Source of the DNA: Hyphomonadaceae bacterium
GTDB taxonomy: Bacteria; Pseudomonadota; Alphaproteobacteria; Caulobacterales; Hyphomonadaceae
DNA: 10,056 nucleotides
NCBI GenBank assembly: GCA_030696545.1
Contig: JAUYSA010000161.1
Location: 1 to 10,056 of the forward strand
Reading direction: 5' to 3'
Numbering within the stretch: position 1 is the stretch's first letter; the number at the start of each line of letters is the position of its first letter. The notes beneath the pieces are model-generated. The model did no database searches and was not told the DNA's origin. It was given only the letters and a program-made list of their open reading frames with translations. Both the position numbers and the translations under genes were made by a program. This document shows positions 5,984 to 10,056 of this stretch, one piece after another.

Positions 5984-6742
5984 TCACGCCAGCGCGCGTA
6001 CCCATGCCAGCACCGGCTCGATCAGCAGGAACCAGTCGACGATCGCGGGGCTGATGAACAGGAGCAGTATCCCGCCGATCACCGTCGCAGGATGAAACCC
6101 GCGCATCACGCGCCAGTCGTGTATCAGCAGCGCGCTCCAGGCGACCCAGCCTAGTGCGATCTCGGGCGGAAACGTGGTAGGGAAGTAAGGCAGGATCATT
6201 TCGCCAAGGCTGCGCATAGGCGTCAACGCCGGCCCCATCGTGACGATGCTCGCCCAGTACATCAGCCGCTTGTGTGTGGGCGTATCCCGCCTCAGCAGGA
6301 TGGCAGCTGCAACATATCCTGCGAACAGCATAAACCCGAAGAGGTTGCCCACCACCAGGATCTCGACGGGAAAGGGCAGGACAATGCCCTTCGCCGCATA
6401 ATATCCGGGCATACTCAGCGTTGCATGAACGCCCACGACAACAACGGTCGCGGCCAGAACCGCCCCCGCCACGCCAAGCTTCCTGTGCAGGTCGCTCCGC
6501 CGCGTCGCCACAAGCACGGTCTGCGCCAGGAACAGCAGCATCCACGCCGTCATGACGACGCCGTGTACAAGGAGGTGAATCGGCAACGGCGTGGTGCGGA
6601 ACTGGAACCGCAAATAAAAGCTCGGCAGGAAACCGAGGAACACGATCAGGACCATCAACACTGAGGCGACGAGAAAGAAAGCGCTTCGCCGCTTTACGGG
6701 TCGTGCCGTCCCTGCGCTGGCGCCGTCGACGCTGCCTGCCAT
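5984..6742 (-). CDS. Integral membrane protein of unknown function with conserved-looking histidines
   Basis: The 252-aa protein has about seven hydrophobic segments (approx. 21-45, 55-79, 91-109, 123-150, 160-180, 193-208 and 219-245). It carries the pattern HLLVHGVVMTAW...Q followed by RRSDLHRKLG at 81-90. Histidines at 56, 60, 86, 106, 157 and 208 sit at or near helix ends, a layout seen in membrane proteins that bind haem or metal, but no ligation can be proven. I recognise the pattern as one seen in uncharacterised proteobacterial membrane proteins, not a named family. The ATG at 6742 is preceded by a G-rich stretch; an in-frame start at 6811 adds a Gly/Pro-rich tail and is less likely. 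A second long frame on the same strand (5955-6788) lacks the membrane pattern and is a shadow. The gene is divergent from the M15 peptidase. Confidence 0.75.
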   Translation of the reverse strand: MAGSVDGASAGTARPVKRRSAFFLVASVLMVLIVFLGFLPSFYLRFQFRTTPLPIHLLVHGVVMTAWMLLFLAQTVLVATRRSDLHRKLGVAGAVLAATVVVVGVHATLSMPGYYAAKGIVLPFPVEILVVGNLFGFMLFAGYVAAAILLRRDTPTHKRLMYWASIVTMGPALTPMRSLGEMILPYFPTTFPPEIALGWVAWSALLIHDWRVMRGFHPATVIGGILLLFISPAIVDWFLLIEPVLAWVRALA

Positions 6743-6919
6743 GCCATGACCCCCCGGGCCGCATCCGTCCCGGATCGCCGCGGGCCAACCATTACAAGGC
6801 GCATGACGCACCGCAAACCTTCATTCCCGCCCATCAATCATTTCTGGATGCGGCGCCGTAAATCCTTGGCCAATCGCTTCGCGCGTGATTTGAATCGCAC
6901 GGGGGTTACGGAGACTGTG

Positions 6920-7807
6920 ATGAGATCTGGTCCTGCGCTCGCCCTGTTAAGCGCCGCCCTGCTCGCCGCGTGCAGCGGGCCGCCCGCCGATCCGATCGTT
7001 GCGTCTGCGCAATCGAGCGAACCCGCCACCGTCGCCAGCTATCCCGATCCCGTCCAGCCGCCCGCGCCCGAAGCCACGCCGGCCGTCGACCCCGCCCCGC
7101 CGGCGCAAGCGGTGGAAGAAGTCGAAGCGCCCTCCACCAGCCATGTCGCGCTGAAATACCTGATCGGCGATGTCGATCCGGCGAAGGATCCCATGTTCGC
7201 GAAGATCCCCGAAAAATATCTCGGCGGCTCACGCGTCTGGGGCCACAAGGATGCGGTCGATGCCTTCGTCCGCATGGCCGATGACGCAGCCTCCAATGGC
7301 TACGTCCTGAAAGCCGTCTCCGCTTTCCGTTCCTTCTCCGACCAGAAACAGATCTGGGAGAATAAGTGGACCGGCAAGACGCTGGTTGGCGGCAAGAAAC
7401 TCAACGCCTCAACGCCGGACCCGAAAGCCCGCGCCCTCAAGATCCTCGAATTCTCATCGATGCCCGGCACCTCGCGTCACCACTGGGGCACGGACTTCGA
7501 CATCAACAACCTGAACAACAGCTATTTCAACACGCGCGACGGCAAGCGCATCTATGACTGGCTCACGGCCCACGCGCCGCAATACGGCTTCTGCCAGGTC
7601 TATTCCGCCAAGGGCGCAGACCGCTCCACCGGCTACGAAGAAGAAAAATGGCACTGGTCCTATATGCCGGTCGCGTCCTGGTATCTGAAGCAATACCCGA
7701 TCGACGTCGGCTACGAACGCCTCACCGGCTTCGAGGGCGCTGCATCGGCCAAGGACATCGACGTCATCAAGAACTACGTCCAGGGCATCAATCCGGAGTG
7801 CAGGTAG
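6920..7807 (+). CDS. M15 (VanY-type) D-alanyl-D-alanine carboxypeptidase lipoprotein
   Basis: The 295-aa lipoprotein is predicted to trim the terminal D-Ala from peptidoglycan peptides. The signal peptide ends in lipobox LAAC (Cys18), and an Ala/Pro/Glu-rich linker of about 50 residues reaches the enzyme domain. The M15B zinc motif SxHxxGxxxD is present as SRHHWGTDFD (185-194: S185, zinc ligands H187 and D194). The second motif ExWH is EKWH (242-245: catalytic E242, zinc ligand H245). Upstream VSAFRSFSDQ (133-142) matches the VanY lead-in with its Arg and Ser. All key residues are intact. GGAG at 6910-6913, 6 nt from ATG 6920, and the signal peptide fix the start; the open frame upstream to 6746 is Arg-rich. 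The gene stands alone, followed by a palindromic repeat rather than a T-tract terminator. Confidence 0.9.
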   Translation: MRSGPALALLSAALLAACSGPPADPIVASAQSSEPATVASYPDPVQPPAPEATPAVDPAPPAQAVEEVEAPSTSHVALKYLIGDVDPAKDPMFAKIPEKYLGGSRVWGHKDAVDAFVRMADDAASNGYVLKAVSAFRSFSDQKQIWENKWTGKTLVGGKKLNASTPDPKARALKILEFSSMPGTSRHHWGTDFDINNLNNSYFNTRDGKRIYDWLTAHAPQYGFCQVYSAKGADRSTGYEEEKWHWSYMPVASWYLKQYPIDVGYERLTGFEGAASAKDIDVIKNYVQGINPECR

Positions 7808-7815
7808 CGCGCGTT

Positions 7816-7950
7816 CGCCCTCATGGTTCGACGGACGCGCTCCATCGCTTCGCGAAGGACCGCTGCTCACCATGAGGGCTAAGCCACCAGCGGATCAGTA
7901 GCCCTCATGGTGAGCAGGCCCGAAGGGCCGCCCGTCGAACCACGAGGGCG
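7816..7950. repeat. Pair of inverted palindromic extragenic repeats
   Basis: Two palindromic units face each other. Unit 1 (7816-7881) has outer arms CCCTCATGGT (7818-7827) and ACCATGAGGG (7869-7878). Unit 2 (7899-7950) has GCCCTCATGGT (7901-7911) and ACCACGAGGGC (7939-7949), one mismatch. The units are inverted copies: CTGCTCACCATGAGGGCTA (7863-7881) is the exact reverse complement of 7899-7917, with 17 nt between them. Their far ends match over 18 bp with one mismatch (7816-7833 and 7933-7950). Unit 1 has a longer middle (66 versus 52 bp). This resembles REP/BIME-like elements of alphaproteobacterial chromosomes. The remainder of the 226-bp gap (7808-8033) shows no gene. Confidence 0.85.
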
Positions 7951-8033
7951 TACTCACAGCCCACACCGCGCGACTCCACTGGCGCATACAAAAAATGTGT
8001 GCACGCTGGCGCCGGTCAGGTCAGGTGCCTCCA

Positions 8034-8966
8034 ATGCGTTCACTCATCGCAGCTCTCGCCCTGCTGGCGGCGGCTCCAGCACTGGCGCAGGAAAGCGCCG
8101 CTCCGATTCCCCGCGCGCCTGATGGCCGCCCCGATCTGCATGGTTACTGGTTCTCCGGCTTCCTGACGCCGCTCCAGCGCCCCAAAGGCGTGACGGAGCT
8201 GGTCGTGCCGCCCGAGGCGCAAGCCGCCCTGATCGAAAAACTGATCGCGGACCAGAGCGAGGGTGAAGTCTATGATCCCGAATTCGACTCGAACCCAGTA
8301 CCCCGCGCATTGCTCGAAGTGAACGGCGATCTTCGTTCGTCTTGGCTCATCGAGCCTGCGGACGGCAAGCTACCGCTCACCGCGCTGGCGAAGGCCGCGC
8401 TCGATCGGGACGGACCAGAGTTCGACGATCCTGAAAATCGCCCCGTTCCAGAACGCTGCATCGACGGTCTGGTCAACGCGCCGATGTCAGCCTCCTCCCT
8501 GATGATCCCCATGCAGATCGTGCAGACACCAGACACCGTGGTCATATCGATGGAGGACATGGAGCCCTTGCGGATCGTGTCGCTCACCGACCCGCCGCAA
8601 CACGACGCGCTTCGCTCGCGCGGTGGTCAATCGCGCGGCAGGTGGGAGGACGATACGTTCGTGGTCGAAACTGACAGCCTGTCGATCTCTGATCCCGCCG
8701 GGCTTACCTGGCGCGGAGGCGCGTTCGTCACAAGCGATAGCCGCGTGATCGAACGCTTCCGCCTTTTGTCCGCCGACCTGTTGCTCTACCGATTCACGAT
8801 CGAGGATGCCTCGCTCTACAAGGCGCCGTGGCTGGCGGAGTACGTGCTGAAGCGCATTGCAAGTCCGGTTTACGAATACGCCTGCCATGAGGGCAATTAC
8901 GCGATGGTCAACATCATGACGGCCGCCCGTCTGGGCAGACAGGAAAAACCGGACAAGAAGAACTGA
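8034..8966 (+). CDS. Secreted protein of a widespread uncharacterised family
   Basis: The 310-aa product has a cleavable signal peptide (MRSLIAALALLAAAPALA, cut before QES), so the mature protein is periplasmic or secreted. It carries the hallmarks of a large unnamed family that I recall from Caulobacterales, sphingomonads and Acidobacteria. These are RAPDGRPDLHGYW (27-39), a single Cys in PERCIDG (139-145), QIVQTPDTVVISME (161-174), GRWEDDTFVVET (202-213), and the terminal EYACHEGNYAMVNIMTAAR (281-299). Two Cys (142, 284) could pair as a disulfide. No enzymatic motif or known fold is evident, and function is unknown. The ATG at 8034 is supported by AGGTG (8023-8027), 6 nt upstream, and by the signal peptide. 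It is followed after 48 nt by the DUF488 gene on the same strand. Confidence 0.82.
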   Translation: MRSLIAALALLAAAPALAQESAAPIPRAPDGRPDLHGYWFSGFLTPLQRPKGVTELVVPPEAQAALIEKLIADQSEGEVYDPEFDSNPVPRALLEVNGDLRSSWLIEPADGKLPLTALAKAALDRDGPEFDDPENRPVPERCIDGLVNAPMSASSLMIPMQIVQTPDTVVISMEDMEPLRIVSLTDPPQHDALRSRGGQSRGRWEDDTFVVETDSLSISDPAGLTWRGGAFVTSDSRVIERFRLLSADLLLYRFTIEDASLYKAPWLAEYVLKRIASPVYEYACHEGNYAMVNIMTAARLGRQEKPDKKN

Positions 8967-9014
8967 AAACAGCGGCCAGATTGCAGCATCGCATTGCGCG
9001 CCTATCTTCGGGAC

Positions 9015-9464
9015 ATGGCGAAAGCGAGAACCTTTTTCACCGTCGGCTATGAACACACGACGCTTGCCGGCCTTATCGCCAGCCTGCAGGCAGCCGGGGT
9101 GAAGCGCATCATCGACACGCGCGATGTCGCCAACTCCCGCCGCGCCGGCTTCTCGAAAAAGCTCCTCGCCGCCTCGCTCGACGCGGAAGGCATTGGCTAC
9201 ATCCACCTTCGCCCGCTCGGCACACCCAAGGCTGGCCGCGATGCCAACCGCGCCGGCCGCATGGATGAATTCCGCCAGATCTACGAAGCCAGCTTCATGC
9301 GACCCGAAGCCCAGCTCGCGCTGCTCGAAGCTGAAGAGCTCATCCGCGACCAGCCCACCGCCCTGCTCTGCTTCTGCGGCGACGGCGCAAAGTGCCACCG
9401 CCACCGCATCGCCCAGGCGCTGGAGACGAAGGGGCTGAAGCGGAAGGAGATCCTGTTCCGATAG
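9015..9464 (+). CDS. DUF488 family protein
   Basis: This 149-aa cytosolic protein belongs to the DUF488 family, whose biochemical role is not established. The N-terminal TVGYEHTTL (9-17) corresponds to the family's TIGHS opening, IIDTRD (32-37) to its (V/I)D(V/I)R strand, and SRRAGFSKKLLAASLDAEGIGYIHLRPLG (41-69) to the conserved block before the C-terminal motif. That last motif, CFCGDGAKCHRHRIAQAL (119-136), is the diagnostic C...CHR signature, with C119, C121, C127, H128 and R129. Clustered Cys and His suggest a metal or redox-active site. The length is in the usual range (about 120-180 aa). The Shine-Dalgarno is weak. An in-frame ATG at 8994 is possible, but 9015 gives the normal short N-terminus. 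It may be cotranscribed with the upstream secreted-protein gene, 48 nt away. Confidence 0.85.
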   Translation: MAKARTFFTVGYEHTTLAGLIASLQAAGVKRIIDTRDVANSRRAGFSKKLLAASLDAEGIGYIHLRPLGTPKAGRDANRAGRMDEFRQIYEASFMRPEAQLALLEAEELIRDQPTALLCFCGDGAKCHRHRIAQALETKGLKRKEILFR

Positions 9465-9490
9465 CTGCGAGCATCCGCCCTATCGGCCAT

Positions 9491-9533
9491 CTTCCCCCGC
9501 GTGCGGGGGAAGTGGATCGGCGCGAAGCGCCGA
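9491..9533. repeat. Double-hairpin palindromic repeat
   Basis: Two adjacent perfect stems occur. CTTCCCCCGC (9491-9500) pairs with GCGGGGGAAG (9503-9512) around a 2-nt gap, and TCGGCGC (9517-9523) pairs with GCGCCGA (9527-9533) around GAA. The block lies 27 bp after the stop of the DUF488 gene and has no T-tract, so it is more like a dispersed extragenic repeat than an intrinsic terminator, though it may stop or stabilise that transcript. I recall near-identical CCCCCGC...GCGGGGG units in other alphaproteobacteria. Confidence 0.75.
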
Positions 9534-9569
9534 GACGTTGGGGGCGAGTCTCTAGATAACTCCATCAAT

Positions 9570-9664
9570 CGTCATTCCTGCGAAAGCAGGAACCCAGGGG
9601 CCACACGCGCTGCGCTCGCATCATCTGGGTTCCCGCTCTCCGCTGCGCTTCGGCGGGCATGACG
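9570..9664. repeat. 95-bp imperfect palindromic repeat
   Basis: The ends are inverted: CGTCATTCC (9570-9578) against GGCATGACG (9656-9664). Inside, AACCCAG (9591-9597) pairs with CTGGGTT (9625-9631). Each half also folds on itself; for example CCTGCGAAAGCAGG (9577-9590) is a 5-bp stem with a GAAA loop. This matches in style the CGTCATTCCCGCGAAAGCGGGAA type repeats common in alphaproteobacterial intergenic DNA. It is distinct from the repeats at 7816-7950 and 9491-9533. Confidence 0.75.
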
Positions 9665-9710
9665 AGTCCAGCTTCGCGTTGGTGGTACGTGCCCATCGCC
9701 GCCGTCTCCC

Positions 9711-9742
9711 CAAACAAAAAAGGGCGGCCCGAAAGCCGCCCT
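9711..9742 (-). terminator. Intrinsic terminator of the methyltransferase-like gene
   Basis: Read on the minus strand, AGGGCGGC (9742-9735) pairs with GCCGCCCT (9728-9721) around a 6-nt loop and runs straight into six T residues (9720-9715), then GTTT. The 8-bp GC-rich stem plus U-tract is a textbook rho-independent terminator, starting 26 bp after the stop at 9769. Read on the plus strand it would follow an A-tract instead and is not a terminator for the DUF488 gene. Confidence 0.85.
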
Positions 9743-9768
9743 CTCTCAATTCACAAACCCAGCAACCC

Positions 9769-10056
9769 TCAGCCCGGCTTCTTGAACTTCAGGATGAACT
9801 GGTCCGTCTTGCCGCGGATCGACGGATCGAAGATCGTTTTCGTGCCATCATCCGCCGGGTTACGCAGCACGGTCGAGGCGCCAACGAACTCGAAGCCAGC
9901 CGCCAGAACTTCAGCCTTCACCTTGGCTTCGTCGATGCGATGGTTCTCGGCGCTGAACTCCTGACCCTTGGCGATCTGGTGATCGAGCACGATGTAGAGG
10001 CCGCCCGGCTTCAGCGCGCCCAGCACAGCCTTGTTCGCCGCGTTGATGTCGAGGTT
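9769..10056 (-). CDS. SAM-dependent methyltransferase-like protein, C-terminal part
   Basis: The last 95 residues are visible; the 5' end lies beyond the right edge. ALKPGGLYIVLDH (14-26) is the motif after the catalytic strand in class I Rossmann-fold methyltransferases (LKPGG turn followed by a hydrophobic strand). ENHRID (37-42), EVLAAGFEFVGAS (49-61), LRNPADDGTKTIFDPSIRGKTDQF (64-87) and the FKKP end match the group of predicted methyltransferases I recall as COG4798-like. The SAM-binding glycine motif would be upstream, outside the window, so catalytic competence cannot be judged. Substrate unknown. A clear terminator follows the stop. Confidence 0.75.
   Translation of the reverse strand, partial: NLDINAANKAVLGALKPGGLYIVLDHQIAKGQEFSAENHRIDEAKVKAEVLAAGFEFVGASTVLRNPADDGTKTIFDPSIRGKTDQFILKFKKPG

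Noticed and set aside
5955..6788. Alternative 277-codon minus-strand frame over the membrane protein gene
   Set aside because: It is Arg- and Asp-rich without membrane segments, while the overlapping frame has regular hydrophobic helices.
8487..9404. 305-codon minus-strand open frame spanning two plus-strand genes
   Set aside because: It crosses a gene boundary and lies opposite the motif-bearing secreted protein and DUF488 genes.
7816..9664. CRISPR array or insertion sequence ends at the repeat clusters
   Set aside because: Repeats are palindromic, not regularly spaced with unique spacers, and no transposase or cas gene lies nearby.

Overview
The window looks like chromosomal DNA from an alphaproteobacterium. 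It is GC-rich, densely packed, and rich in Ala/Pro-linker lipoproteins, and its dispersed palindromes are of a kind I recall from Caulobacterales (Hyphomonadaceae-like) and sphingomonad genomes. The lineage is inferred from gene content and repeats, not from a marker gene. I see no phage, insertion sequence, CRISPR, tRNA or rRNA, and no clear defence or novel multi-gene system. It is mostly an ordinary chromosomal stretch with a few regulatory signals worth checking.

Layout, left to right. (1) The 3' end of an unrecognised helical protein (3-392, +) converges with a small two-helix membrane protein (396-887, -). (2) A c-type cytochrome lipoprotein (1054-1587, +) follows. A perfect FNR/FixK-type box (979-992) lies 61 bp upstream of its ATG, and its end abuts that of yebC (1591-2340, -). 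(3) A DUF3617-type lipoprotein (2517-3023, +) has its Shine-Dalgarno partly inside a small hairpin and is followed by a clear intrinsic terminator (3056-3092). (4) An acyl-CoA thioesterase II, tesB (3146-4042, +), converges with an aldo/keto reductase (4080-5192, -). The reductase is divergent from a TetR repressor (5274-5888, +), with a 24-bp near-perfect palindrome between them. (5) An unrecognised integral membrane protein (5984-6742, -) is divergent from an M15/VanY-type peptidase lipoprotein (6920-7807, +). (6) A repeat-filled gap (7816-7950) is followed by a secreted protein of a widespread uncharacterised family (8034-8966, +) and a DUF488 protein (9015-9464, +). (7) A 304-bp gap holds two kinds of palindromic repeat and the terminator of a partial methyltransferase-like gene (9769 to the right edge, -).

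The genes mostly stand alone in divergent or convergent pairs, so there is little operon structure. The best supported functional unit is the tetR/aldo-keto reductase pair, where the repressor probably controls both genes. Oxygen-responsive control of the cytochrome lipoprotein by an FNR/FixK-type regulator is the most testable regulatory prediction. Several products are exported: three lipoproteins and one signal-peptide protein.
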